Of a stretch of DNA of 64,000 nucleotides, positions 37,197 to 45,523 are shown piece after piece (position 1 is the first letter of the stretch; the number at the start of each line of letters is the position of its first letter). This DNA is from Mycobacterium sp. IDR2000157661 (lineage in GTDB: Bacteria; Actinomycetota; Actinomycetes; Mycobacteriales; Mycobacteriaceae), in NCBI RefSeq assembly GCF_022317005.1, contig NZ_CP081006.1, forward strand, positions 3,286,001 to 3,350,000, written 5' to 3'. The translations under genes were made by a program, and so were the position numbers. The notes below the pieces were generated by a model that was given only the letters and a program-made list of their open reading frames with translations, did not search any database and was not told the origin of the DNA.

Positions 37197-38284
37197 GTCA
37201 GGCATTGGCCCGGCTCGGGGTCGCCGGCACACACGTGTTGGTTGTGGAGGTGCCCGGCCACTGGATCACGCGGTGCGCACTTCACGGCGGGATGCTCGGC
37301 CGCGGATGGCGGGAGGCGCTGTCGGCCGCCGACGCCGACGTCCTGGCCGTGTGCGGGGTACCGGGCCCGGAGTTGTCCGGTGTCATCGACCGCCTCTGGG
37401 ATCAGCTGCCCGGCCCCAGGGTTCGCATCGATGTCACCGGCCCGTCGCAGGTCGACGACGAACTGGACCGCGCGGCCGCCGAACTGCTCGACGGGCGTGG
37501 ACAGCGCGCCGACGCACGGAGCAGACCTCGGCGTCCCGAGATCGCCATGGATCACGGCGACATGGATCACGGCGACATGGATCACGGCGACATGGGCATG
37601 GCGCCGGAAGGCATTCCGTTGGCTGACGGCGGCGAGGACCGCGATCTGTTGGAAATGGACACACTGCATCTGCGGCTGGGGCCGGTGCTGCCGTACTGGC
37701 CGGCCGGACTCGTGGTGGGGTGCAACCTCAACGGCGACGTGATCACCGAGGCCCGGGCATTTCTGGTCGATGCGACCGCGGACGGGGCGGACCCGTCGGA
37801 GCCCACCGCGCTGGGCGGCGCGCTGCAGGCGGCCCGGCAGTGCGACCATGTGCGCGATCTCCTGGCCCTGGCGGGGTGGGCCCGCGGCGCCGCGCTCGCG
37901 CGTCGCTGCCGCGACCTACTGCTGGCACGCGACGACGAGAACGCCGGCCTGCTGCTGGCCCAACTGCATCGCGGGGCGCGCCGGTCGGCGCTGCTGCGGT
38001 GGTCGCTGCGTGAGGTCGGCTCGCTGTCCGGCGACGAGCTCGGCCGCCGGGGACTTCCCGAAGCGTTCGAAGGTGATGCATACCGGCGGCTGCTGGCAAG
38101 GCTGGACGCCGCGAGGGAGTTGATGTCAGACCCGTTGCAGCCCAACCCCTTCCGAATCGGTCTGCCAGTCGCCCTCGACGTGTTGCCCCAGCTGATCGGC
38201 GGGCTCGACATCGCCGCGGCGCGACTGGCCGTCGCCGGCCTGGGAATCGACACGTTCCTTCACGTCGAGGCCGATGTCGCATGA
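37187..38284 (+). CDS. Fused degenerate NuoB/NuoD-like protein with His/Met/Asp linker
   Basis: 365-residue protein unlike any single known family. Residues 1-105 resemble NuoB in outline (LSAADADVLAVCGVPGPELS, VIDRLWDQLPGPRVRID) but lack the CC and other Fe-S cysteine ligands. Residues 121-140 are a triple MDHGD repeat followed by MGMAPEG. Residues from about 150 resemble the start of NuoD (MDTLHLRLGPVLPYWPAGLV with NGDVITEARAFLVD), followed by a helical part without the NuoD quinone-site motifs. TTG 37187 is chosen: GGAGGGGG lies 7 bases upstream and it overlaps nuoA by 10 bases. It probably caps the membrane arm without redox function. Confidence 0.65.
   Translation: MGIGQALARLGVAGTHVLVVEVPGHWITRCALHGGMLGRGWREALSAADADVLAVCGVPGPELSGVIDRLWDQLPGPRVRIDVTGPSQVDDELDRAAAELLDGRGQRADARSRPRRPEIAMDHGDMDHGDMDHGDMGMAPEGIPLADGGEDRDLLEMDTLHLRLGPVLPYWPAGLVVGCNLNGDVITEARAFLVDATADGADPSEPTALGGALQAARQCDHVRDLLALAGWARGAALARRCRDLLLARDDENAGLLLAQLHRGARRSALLRWSLREVGSLSGDELGRRGLPEAFEGDAYRRLLARLDAARELMSDPLQPNPFRIGLPVALDVLPQLIGGLDIAAARLAVAGLGIDTFLHVEADVA
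37547..37591 (+). repeat. Three perfect 15-bp tandem repeats inside the B/D-like gene
   Basis: ATGGATCACGGCGAC occurs three times head to tail with no mismatch, encoding (MDHGD)x3, then continues as ATGGGCATGGCG. The perfect DNA identity suggests recent slippage expansion. The encoded His, Met and Asp pattern resembles metal-binding linkers. Confidence 0.9.
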
Positions 38285-39207
38285 CGCCGTCGACGCTCAC
38301 CACCGTGTCCGGCATCTGGGCGCTGGCCGCGGCGGCCTTGGTTCTCGGGCTCGCCTACTACGCGGCCGTGCTCGACGGCGTCCTCACCGCGCGCGATGAC
38401 GGCGTCGCCGTGCGCGTCCGCACACCGCTGTCGGAGTCCGCGCGGTTACTTCGGCAGCGGCGGCGGGTCACCGTCGCGGCGGACCGGCTGTTGTGGCGGA
38501 TCGGCGGTGGCGGACTGATCGCGGCAGCACTGTTGATGGTGACCGTGGTGCCGTTGGGAAGGTGGACGCTGTTCGACCTCGACGTGGGGGTCGTCTGGTT
38601 CAACGCGATGGATGTCGTCGTCTGGGCCCTCGTTTGGCTCGCGGGATGGGGCCCGAACTCCGCCCACTCGCTGATCGGCGGATACCGGTTCCTGGCACAG
38701 GCGCTCGGATACGAGTTGCCGTTGATGTTCGCCCTGGTCGCACCCGCCATCGCGGCCGAAAGCCTGCGGGTCGGCACGGTGGCCGATGCTCAGCAAGGAC
38801 TGTGGTACGTGGTCTGGATGCCGGTGGCCTTCGTCGTCTATTGCATTGGTGTGCTGGGCTTCTCGGTATGGGGTCCGATGTCGGCGGCGTTCGGGGCCGA
38901 CATCGCCGGCGGGGCCGCTGCCGAGCTCTCCGGCGTCGACCGTCTCCTGGTGCTGGCCGGGCGGTACGCGCTCCTGGCGGCCGGGTCGGCGTTCGCGGTA
39001 CCGCTGTTCCTCGGCGGCGGCGCCGGTCCGATACTGCCGGGCTGGCTGTGGGTGATCGTGAAAACAGTTGTGCTGCTGACGATTCTGGTGTGGCTGCGGC
39101 GGCCCCTGTTGCGGCCGGACAAGTTCATGGAGGTCGGTTGGCTGTTGCTGCTGCCGGCCGTGCTGGTGCAGGACCTGATAGTGGCGATCGTCGCGGTTTG
39201 GAGGTAA
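38281..39207 (+). CDS. NuoH-like membrane subunit
   Basis: 308-residue protein with about eight membrane helices, matching NuoH/ND1 in length and layout (GGYRFLAQALGYELPLMFALV for the helix 3-4 region; FMEVGWLLLLPAVLVQDLI near the end). The canonical quinone-chamber loop ExRxPFDLPEAESELV is not conserved: the corresponding stretch reads MSAAFGADIAGGAAAELSGV, and the N-terminal GPNxxGPxG loop is absent. It can therefore be a structural relative that no longer binds quinone in the normal way. ATG 38281 overlaps the upstream stop (ATGA). Confidence 0.82.
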   Translation: MTPSTLTTVSGIWALAAAALVLGLAYYAAVLDGVLTARDDGVAVRVRTPLSESARLLRQRRRVTVAADRLLWRIGGGGLIAAALLMVTVVPLGRWTLFDLDVGVVWFNAMDVVVWALVWLAGWGPNSAHSLIGGYRFLAQALGYELPLMFALVAPAIAAESLRVGTVADAQQGLWYVVWMPVAFVVYCIGVLGFSVWGPMSAAFGADIAGGAAAELSGVDRLLVLAGRYALLAAGSAFAVPLFLGGGAGPILPGWLWVIVKTVVLLTILVWLRRPLLRPDKFMEVGWLLLLPAVLVQDLIVAIVAVWR

Positions 39208-39213
39208 CGAACA

Positions 39214-39777
39214 ATGGTCGCGGACATCGTTTTCTGGGTCGCCGCCGTGGTGGCCGTCATGGCCGGGGGCGCCGTGTTCGTCGTCGACTCGATGGCTCGT
39301 GCGACATACGCGCTCGCGACCTCGTTCATCGCCGTGGGCGTCGCGGTGCTGCTGCTCCAGCAGAACTACGTGGGCGTCATCGTCATCTTGATGATGGTCA
39401 TGGAGATGGCCGTGATGGCCGTCTACATGGTCATGTTCATGGGCATGAACCCGGCGCTGATGCCCATGAGCATGGTGCACTCTCGGCGCATGTCGCTGGC
39501 CCTGTCGATCGCGACGTTCCTGTTGCTCGCCGCCGGCATCCTGCTGGTGGATTGGCCGCAACGGCGTGGATCGCCGCCGGTCGACGTCACCGCCGCACTC
39601 GGTGATGCGCTGATGGGCCCCAACATGCTCGCGATGGTGGTGATCAGCCCGGTCATGGTCGCGACGATCGTGGGTGGGGTGGTGCTGGCCGCCCACCGCA
39701 CCCGTTACGACCGGTTCGGCGACGACCTGCGGCGCCGCCCCGCAAGCGATCCGCAACCGGGAGGGGTCGGGCGATGA
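39214..39777 (+). CDS. NuoJ-like membrane subunit, methionine-rich
   Basis: 187-residue NuoJ/ND6-like protein with about five helices. The third helix and following loop are unusually rich in methionine: QQNYVGVIVILMMVMEMAVM, then VYMVMFMGMNPALMPMSMVH. Canonical NuoJ has YxGAIxVLFLFVIML here. The acidic residue in the middle of this helix (MVMEMAV) is in keeping with NuoJ function in coupling. GGAGGT (39199-39204) is a very strong ribosome binding site for ATG 39214. It overlaps nuoK by ATGA. Confidence 0.85.
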   Translation: MVADIVFWVAAVVAVMAGGAVFVVDSMARATYALATSFIAVGVAVLLLQQNYVGVIVILMMVMEMAVMAVYMVMFMGMNPALMPMSMVHSRRMSLALSIATFLLLAAGILLVDWPQRRGSPPVDVTAALGDALMGPNMLAMVVISPVMVATIVGGVVLAAHRTRYDRFGDDLRRRPASDPQPGGVGR

Positions 39778-40076
39778 CCCTGCAGACGGTGCTGCTGGTG
39801 GCGGCCGCGCTGTTCAGCGTCGGCCTCTACGGGGCCCTGTCCCAACAGGTCGTGGTCATGGTGATGATGGGTCTGGAACTGATGATCAACGCCGTCATCC
39901 TCGCCGCCGCGGGCTTCTGGTGGTTCCTCGCACCCGCCCCGACGGGCCAGGTGCTGCTGATGGTGATCATCGCCGCGATGACGGTGGAGATGGCGATGGG
40001 CTTCGCGGTGGCCACGCTGCTGCATCGCGACCGGCAGGCCGACATGACCGACATGGCGACCGACCTGGCCGGGTGA
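39774..40076 (+). CDS. NuoK-like membrane subunit
   Basis: 100-residue, three-helix NuoK/ND4L-like protein. Both conserved membrane glutamates involved in proton transfer are present, in MMGLELMINAVILAAAGF (helix 2) and IIAAMTVEMAMGFAVATLL (helix 3). Normal family length. ATG in an overlap with nuoJ. It points to a still functional proton or ion path in this arm. Confidence 0.92.
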   Translation: MTLQTVLLVAAALFSVGLYGALSQQVVVMVMMGLELMINAVILAAAGFWWFLAPAPTGQVLLMVIIAAMTVEMAMGFAVATLLHRDRQADMTDMATDLAG

Positions 40077-40080
40077 TCGG

Positions 40081-42003
40081 GTGAACACGTCGTTGGCGCA
40101 GTGGTCGCTGTGGGGTCTGGTCGGCATACCGGCCGTCGCCGGAGTCGCGTTGCTGCTCAACCACCTTCGGCGCCCAGGCGCCGACCGCCTGGCCTCGGTG
40201 GTGTCCGTAGCGACATCGGCGGTGGTGGCGGCGCTGTCCGCGGTGGTGGCCGTGCGCAGGCCCACCGTCAGCGTGCCGTTCATGGCCGGGACGGACCTCA
40301 CGTTGGGCGTCGATGCGTTGACGGCGACGGTGGTGCCGGCCGTCGCCGCCATCACCGTGCTGGTGCTGGTGTTCGCCGTGGGCGACGGCGCCGTGGGGGG
40401 CGGTCGGTTCCACGGCCTCATGCTGGTGTTCGCCGCCGCGGTGATGCTGACCGCCACCGCGGCCACCCTGCCCGCGCTGCTGTTGGCGTGGGAGGTGATG
40501 GGAGCCGCCTCCTACGCCCTGATCGGCTACCGATGGCAGCAGAGTTACCGGGTGTCGGCGGGTCTGACAGCGTTTCTCACCACCCGCGCGGCCGACCTCG
40601 GTCTCTATCTCGCCGCCGGGGCCGCGCTGGCCGGCGGTGCGGGGCTCGTTCTGGCCGACCTGGCCGGCGCCACGAACGGCTGGCGACACGTCATCGCCGC
40701 CGGCGTGCTGGTCGCCGCGCTCGGTAAGGCGGCGCAGCTGCCGTTCTCCTTCTGGCTCTCGCGCGCGATGGAAGGACCGAGCCCGGTGAGCGCACTGCTG
40801 CACTCGGCGGCGATGGTGGCGATGGGCGCCTACCTGCTGTTGCGCATGAGCCCGCTGCTGGCCGCATCGGGATGGGCCGCCACGGCCGCGGCGTGGCTGG
40901 GGGTGGCGACCGCCGTGGTGCTGGGGGCGGTCGCGGTCGCCCAGGCCGACCTGAAGCAGCTGCTCGCGGCGTCGACCGCCGCCCAGCTGGGTTTCGTGGT
41001 GATGGCTGCCGGCCTGGCCGCGGTGGGTGCAGGCACCGCCCAGTTGGTTGCGCACGCCTTCACGAAGGCCGGTCTGTTCCTGGCTGCGGGCGCCTGGCTG
41101 GCGCTGGTGGGCAGCAAGCGCCTCACGGAGCTGCGCGGGATCGCGCGGCGCTGGCCCGTCATCGGTGTCACGGCGGGCCTGTCGGCTCTCGCGCTGGCGG
41201 GGGTGGCGCCGTTGTCGCTGTGGGCGACGAAGGACCAGGTCCTGGCCGCGGCGAAGGAGCACTCGCTGGGCCTGTACGTCGCCGGTCTGGTTGCGGCGGC
41301 ACTGTCGGCCGCCTACGCGGGCAAGGTCCTGCTGGTCATCTGGCGGCGGCCGCCGCAGGCCGGCGAGCAGAACCGCGCATCCCTGAGCATGTTCGAGCGG
41401 CTGCCGCTCGTCGTGCTGGCTGCCGGCGCGGCCCTGGGCGGCGTGCTCGCGCTGCCGCCGATCGGTCCGCAACTCAGCCGGGCCCTGGATCGCGGCTCCA
41501 CCGCGCACGCCACGGTTCTGGAGCTGACCATCTCGGCCGTGCTCGCCGCCGTGGTCGTTCTCGCGGTGTTGCGCTGGGGCGTGCCCGAGCCGCGCTGGCT
41601 GGCGTCCTGGGTCGGCTTGGAAGGGGCCGCCCACGCCTCGGTAGTCGCGCCCACGATGCTGCTTGCGCGCCGGCTCGCCCGGTTCGACGACCGGATCCTG
41701 GACCGGTCGGTATCCGCCCTCGCATCCCGAACCCTGTCGGTGTCGCGCGCCTTCGCCCGATTCGACGACCGCGCCCTCGACCGGGCCGTGCACGGCGCCG
41801 CCGCCGGGACCATGTCGGCCGCCGCCGCTGCCGAGCGCATCGACATCCGTGGCGTCGACCGGGTGGTGCAGGCGGTCGGCGCCCTGACGCGGCGGCTGGG
41901 GGAAACGGCAAGAAAGCCACAGACCGGTCTGCTGCACCAGTACTACATGGGCGCCTTCGCCGTCATCGTCCTTGCCGTCCTGCTCCTGATTGCCGTGAGG
42001 TGA
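40081..42003 (+). CDS. NuoL-like antiporter subunit
   Basis: 640-residue polytopic antiporter-like subunit. The essential glutamate of helix 5 (LLLAWEVMGAASYALIGYRW), the helix 7 lysine (LGKAAQLPFSFWLSRAMEGP), the broken-helix histidine (LLHSAAMVAMGAYLLLR) and the helix 8 lysine (FTKAGLFLAAGA) are present, so the proton channel looks intact. The C-terminal lateral arm contains three similar segments (RLARFDDRILDRSV, RAFARFDDRALDRAV, RIDIRGVDRVV) before the last membrane helix (YYMGAFAVIVLAVLLLIAV), typical of NuoL. GTG start, four bases after nuoK. Confidence 0.93.
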   Translation: MNTSLAQWSLWGLVGIPAVAGVALLLNHLRRPGADRLASVVSVATSAVVAALSAVVAVRRPTVSVPFMAGTDLTLGVDALTATVVPAVAAITVLVLVFAVGDGAVGGGRFHGLMLVFAAAVMLTATAATLPALLLAWEVMGAASYALIGYRWQQSYRVSAGLTAFLTTRAADLGLYLAAGAALAGGAGLVLADLAGATNGWRHVIAAGVLVAALGKAAQLPFSFWLSRAMEGPSPVSALLHSAAMVAMGAYLLLRMSPLLAASGWAATAAAWLGVATAVVLGAVAVAQADLKQLLAASTAAQLGFVVMAAGLAAVGAGTAQLVAHAFTKAGLFLAAGAWLALVGSKRLTELRGIARRWPVIGVTAGLSALALAGVAPLSLWATKDQVLAAAKEHSLGLYVAGLVAAALSAAYAGKVLLVIWRRPPQAGEQNRASLSMFERLPLVVLAAGAALGGVLALPPIGPQLSRALDRGSTAHATVLELTISAVLAAVVVLAVLRWGVPEPRWLASWVGLEGAAHASVVAPTMLLARRLARFDDRILDRSVSALASRTLSVSRAFARFDDRALDRAVHGAAAGTMSAAAAAERIDIRGVDRVVQAVGALTRRLGETARKPQTGLLHQYYMGAFAVIVLAVLLLIAVR

Positions 42004-42005
42004 CC

Positions 42006-43496
42006 ATGCTCAGCATCGTCGTGTTCCTGCCGTTGGCCGCCGCCGTGGTCATGCTCGCAGTGCCCGCCCTGTCCGACGCGCTCGCCGGTCGCCTGTGGGT
42101 GGCCGTCACCGCCGCGGAGGTGGTGCTGGTCGCGGTGCTGTGGTCGCAGTACGACTCGCCGGGACCCTACGCGCTGGCATTCGAGGAGCAGGTGGCCTGG
42201 ATTCCCGGCGTCAACAGCAGCTATCACGTCGGCGTCGACGGGTTGTCGCTGCCACTGGTCGCGATGACCGCGGTCGTCTTCCTCGCGTGCGCCGTCTACA
42301 GCCTGCGCGATACGGACCGGCCGCGGACGCAGGCTGCCCTGTTCCTGTTCCTGCAGACGGTGAGCCTCGGCCTGTTCGTCTCGGCGGACCTCATCCTGTT
42401 CTTCCTGTTCTTCGACCTGTCCATCGTGGCGATGTACTTCGTCATCGCCGGGTGGGGTCACGGCGACCGCGGCCGCTCCGCGCTCAAGTTCTTCATCTAC
42501 ACGTTCCTGGGGTCGCTGGCGTTGCTGGTCGGCTTCATCGGCCTCTACATCGGCGCCGAACCGCACACCTTCGACATGGTCGAACTGGCGGCGACGACGC
42601 CGCTGGCCGGCCGGCCGCTCGCCGGCGGACTGGTGCTGGCGGCGATCGTCGTGGGGCTGGCGGTGAAGACCCCGACTTTCCCGTTCCACACCTGGTTGCC
42701 GCCCGCGCACACCGACGCGCCTGCGATCGGTTCGGCGGTCCTCGCCGGGGTGCTGCTGAAGATGGGCACGTACGGCTTCGTACGGATCGCGATGCCGATG
42801 CTGCCCGAGGCCTGGCGGGACTGGGCGTGGATGATCATCGCCGTCGGGGTGGTGTCGGTGCTCTACGGAGCCCTCGTCGCGCTGGCCCAGGACGATCTCA
42901 AGCGGATGATCGCCTACACGTCGGTCAACCACATGGGCTACATCGTGTTGGCGGTCGGCACCGCCGGCCTCGTCGCCACGGACACCGAACAGGCCCGCGA
43001 AGTGGCTGTCAGCGGGGCGGTCACCCAGATGGTCAGCCACGGCCTGATAACCGGCGCGCTGTTTCTTCTCGCCGGTGTGTTCCACGCGCGCACGGGCAGC
43101 TACGCCATCAAGGAGTACGGCGGATTGGCCGGGCCGGCACCGAAACTCGCCGCTCTGTTCGCCGTCGGCGCATTCGCCTCACTCGGGCTGCCGGGGTTCT
43201 CAGGGTTCATCGCCGAGTTCCAGATCTTCACCGGCAGCATTGCCGCCGCGCCGGTGACCGCGGTCGCGCTGCCGGGCATCGTCATCACCGCGGCGCTGTT
43301 CCTGCGCGCCTTCCAGCACATCTTCACGGGTCAGACCCGCCTGCGCTCCGACGGGTTCGTCGACCTTCGCGGAGCCGAGATGTGGCCGGCGGCAATGCTT
43401 CTGGCCGTATCCGTGGTGATCGGCCTGTTTCCCCGCGTGCTGCTCGACACGGTCGAGCCGGCCGCAGCGGTGCTGATCGGCCTCGTCGGGAGGTAG
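42006..43496 (+). CDS. NuoM-like antiporter subunit
   Basis: 496-residue NuoM/ND4-like protein with about 14 helices. The helix 7 lysine (VKTPTFPFHTWLPPAHTDAP), helix 8 lysine (AGVLLKMGTYGFVR) and helix 12 glutamate (FSGFIAEFQIFTG) are conserved. The helix 5 glutamate aligns with an aspartate here (LFFDLSIVAMYFVIAGWG against the usual WEMMLVPMYFLI). ATG 42006 follows nuoL by two bases; the frame is open upstream through nuoL but that is shadow. Expected to carry protons or another cation. Confidence 0.93.
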   Translation: MLSIVVFLPLAAAVVMLAVPALSDALAGRLWVAVTAAEVVLVAVLWSQYDSPGPYALAFEEQVAWIPGVNSSYHVGVDGLSLPLVAMTAVVFLACAVYSLRDTDRPRTQAALFLFLQTVSLGLFVSADLILFFLFFDLSIVAMYFVIAGWGHGDRGRSALKFFIYTFLGSLALLVGFIGLYIGAEPHTFDMVELAATTPLAGRPLAGGLVLAAIVVGLAVKTPTFPFHTWLPPAHTDAPAIGSAVLAGVLLKMGTYGFVRIAMPMLPEAWRDWAWMIIAVGVVSVLYGALVALAQDDLKRMIAYTSVNHMGYIVLAVGTAGLVATDTEQAREVAVSGAVTQMVSHGLITGALFLLAGVFHARTGSYAIKEYGGLAGPAPKLAALFAVGAFASLGLPGFSGFIAEFQIFTGSIAAAPVTAVALPGIVITAALFLRAFQHIFTGQTRLRSDGFVDLRGAEMWPAAMLLAVSVVIGLFPRVLLDTVEPAAAVLIGLVGR

Positions 43497-43499
43497 GCC

Positions 43500-44909
43500 G
43501 TGGACCACCACAGCGGGATGAACCTGTCACTGATGCTGCCGGAGATGCTGGTGTTCGGTGCGGGCCTGACGGTACTGATCGGCGGGTCGTTCCTACCGCG
43601 CAGCCGCCAGTGGTGGGGCCGTGTGGTGGCCGCCGCGGCACTGTGCGGCAGCGCCGTCGTCGCGGCGATCCAGCTCGCCGGACCCGACGCCGAGGCGTTC
43701 GACGGCACCTTCGCGGTGGACACCGCGACCGCGGTGGCGCGCATCGCCGCCGCCGTCGGCCTGTTGGCGGTGCTGGCCGTGGCCGGTGACGAATTAGCCG
43801 GTGCAGCACGGGAAAGCGAGATCTACGCACTGCTGCTGTTCGCGACCACGGGCGTGCTGGTGCTCGCAGGCGCCGCCGACCTGATCGTGCTCGTCACCGG
43901 GTATCTGCTGGCCAGCATCCCGCTCTATGCGCTCATCGGCCTGGCCCGCACGGCCGAGGGGGCCGAGGCCGCGATGAAGACTTACCTGCTCGGGGCGTTG
44001 TTCGGCATCCTTCTGCTGTCGGGCGTCACCGTCCTCTACGGCCTCACGGGCAGCACCTGGTATGCGACGCTGGCCGGCGAGCTGGCGCCGGCGCCGGCCG
44101 GGGCCGTCGCCGTCGGCCTCCTCGGCCTCCTCGGCGGGCTGATGTTCAAGGCCGGCGGTGTGCCTGCGCATTTCTGGGTTCCCGATGCGGCTCAGGGCGC
44201 GTCGGGCGCCGTGGCGACGTTCGTGACCACCGTGCCGAAACTGGGTGCGCTGATCGCGCTGTACCGGCTGGCCGAGTTGCTGCCCGCCACCATCGCCTGG
44301 CCGTTGCTGATCGCGGTGCTGGCCGTCGCGAGCATGACCCTGGGCAACCTCGCGGCCTACTGGCAGAGCGATCCGCGGCGGCTGCTGGGCTGGTCGACGG
44401 TCAGCCAGGTCGGATATCTGCTGGTGCCGATCGCCGTGCTGAACCGCAGCGACCTCGCCGTCCCGGCGCTGCTGTTCTATCTGATCGCCTACACCGTCAC
44501 GAACGTCGCCGCGTTCGCGGTTTCCACGTCGCTGCCCCAGCTGCGCGACATCGGTTCCTATCGGGGGCTGGCCTATGCGCGGCCGTGGCTGGCCGGCGCG
44601 CTCGTCGTGGCGCTGCTCGGACTGCTGGGCACGCCACCGACCGCCGTCTTCGTCGGGAAGCTGACGACCGCGGGCGCCGCCTGGGACGGCGGTGCGGCGT
44701 GGCTGGCGGTCATCGTCTTCGTCAACACCCTGATCAGCCTCTTCTACTACCTGCGCTGGATCATCCCGTGCTATCAGCGGGCGGACCACGATCGTCGTGC
44801 CGCGTTCGCCGCCGGACGGTGGTCGGCCGCCATCGCCGTCGCCGCCGCGGGTCTGAGCCTGGTGCTGGGGGTGGGCGCCGGGCTGGTGTGGGCCCTAGTC
44901 GGGGGTTAG
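43500..44909 (+). CDS. NuoN-like antiporter subunit
   Basis: 469-residue NuoN/ND2-like protein with about 14 helices. The helix 7 lysine (GGLMFKAGGVPAHFWVPDAAQG) and GWSTVSQVGYLL region are conserved. In helix 5 the key glutamate of canonical NuoN (GLELxSLPLYxL) is replaced: the segment reads VTGYLLASIPLYALIGL. The channel may thus be inactive or rewired. GTG start three bases after nuoM. It ends the cluster and is convergent, 7 bases away, with the PemK/MazF-like gene. Confidence 0.9.
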   Translation: MDHHSGMNLSLMLPEMLVFGAGLTVLIGGSFLPRSRQWWGRVVAAAALCGSAVVAAIQLAGPDAEAFDGTFAVDTATAVARIAAAVGLLAVLAVAGDELAGAARESEIYALLLFATTGVLVLAGAADLIVLVTGYLLASIPLYALIGLARTAEGAEAAMKTYLLGALFGILLLSGVTVLYGLTGSTWYATLAGELAPAPAGAVAVGLLGLLGGLMFKAGGVPAHFWVPDAAQGASGAVATFVTTVPKLGALIALYRLAELLPATIAWPLLIAVLAVASMTLGNLAAYWQSDPRRLLGWSTVSQVGYLLVPIAVLNRSDLAVPALLFYLIAYTVTNVAAFAVSTSLPQLRDIGSYRGLAYARPWLAGALVVALLGLLGTPPTAVFVGKLTTAGAAWDGGAAWLAVIVFVNTLISLFYYLRWIIPCYQRADHDRRAAFAAGRWSAAIAVAAAGLSLVLGVGAGLVWALVGG

Positions 44910-44916
44910 CCGCGGG

Positions 44917-45516
44917 TCAGCTCCAGGAGTATTCGGCCCGCAGCCGCATCGCGACCTGTTCGAACTTCTCGCGTTGGAGGATCGCGCCCTCGCGGCGGAT
45001 GCCCTCCTCGGGAACGTCGAGCACCCGGTCGAGACGCACCCAGCTCTGGCGGCTCTCGAAGTCCCAGGTGCCGCTGCCGATGGCGACCCAGTTCGGGTCG
45101 TCGCGGTGATGATCCCGGCTGGACAGCATGAGGCCGAGCAGCGTGGAGCGGTCGCGGCCGACGACGAGCACCGGGCGGTCCTTGCCCCTGGTCGGGTCGT
45201 CCTCGTAGACCACCCAGGTCCAGACGATCTCGCCGGGATCGGCGCGGCCGTCGAGGTCCGGCGCGTACACCAGCTTGCGGGCCCGGTACGCGGTGGGAAC
45301 GAAGTTGCGGCTGACCGGCCTGCCCACGGTGATCGCCGGGGTCTCCTCGCCAGAGGTGCCCGCGATCGCGTCCAGCCCGATGCGGATGCCCTGCTGGATG
45401 CCGCGCTGCACGGCCTCGGACTGGCCGATCTGACGGATGAACTTCGGTGCCTCGTTGAACACGATGTTCTCCGTGACGTCGAGAAAGCGTTGGAACGTCT
45501 TCCACGGCGGAGCCAT
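44917..45516 (-). CDS. PemK/MazF-like domain protein
   Basis: 199-residue protein with a PemK/MazF-type C-terminal barrel (VGRPVSRNFVPTAYRARKLV, VVYEDDPTRGKDRPVLVVGR, LMLSSRDHHRD, SWVRLDRVLDV). It has a helical N-terminus (WKTFQRFLDVTENIVFNEAP). No antitoxin gene is adjacent, and the protein is longer than MazF toxins, so ribonuclease activity is not implied. It matches M. tuberculosis Rv2405, divergent from lepA. ATG 45516 is chosen: TATGCT ends 7 bases before it (leaderless) and family sequence starts near APPWKTFQ. Confidence 0.82.
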   Translation of the reverse strand: MAPPWKTFQRFLDVTENIVFNEAPKFIRQIGQSEAVQRGIQQGIRIGLDAIAGTSGEETPAITVGRPVSRNFVPTAYRARKLVYAPDLDGRADPGEIVWTWVVYEDDPTRGKDRPVLVVGRDRSTLLGLMLSSRDHHRDDPNWVAIGSGTWDFESRQSWVRLDRVLDVPEEGIRREGAILQREKFEQVAMRLRAEYSWS

Positions 45517-45523
45517 GATTTCG

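Noticed and set aside
37547..37591. Short CRISPR-like array
   Set aside because: Tandem 15-bp repeats without spacers inside a coding frame; not a CRISPR array.
39967..41937. 656-codon open frame antisense to the K-L-like genes
   Set aside because: His/Arg/Gln-rich shadow of membrane-protein codons.
40872..42005. Long N-terminal extension of the NuoM-like frame
   Set aside because: This part overlaps nuoL in another frame; ATG 42006 directly follows the nuoL stop and gives the normal family length.
44917..45516. MazF-type toxin-antitoxin module
   Set aside because: No antitoxin ORF adjoins the gene, the protein is longer than MazF toxins and is conserved at this locus like a housekeeping gene.
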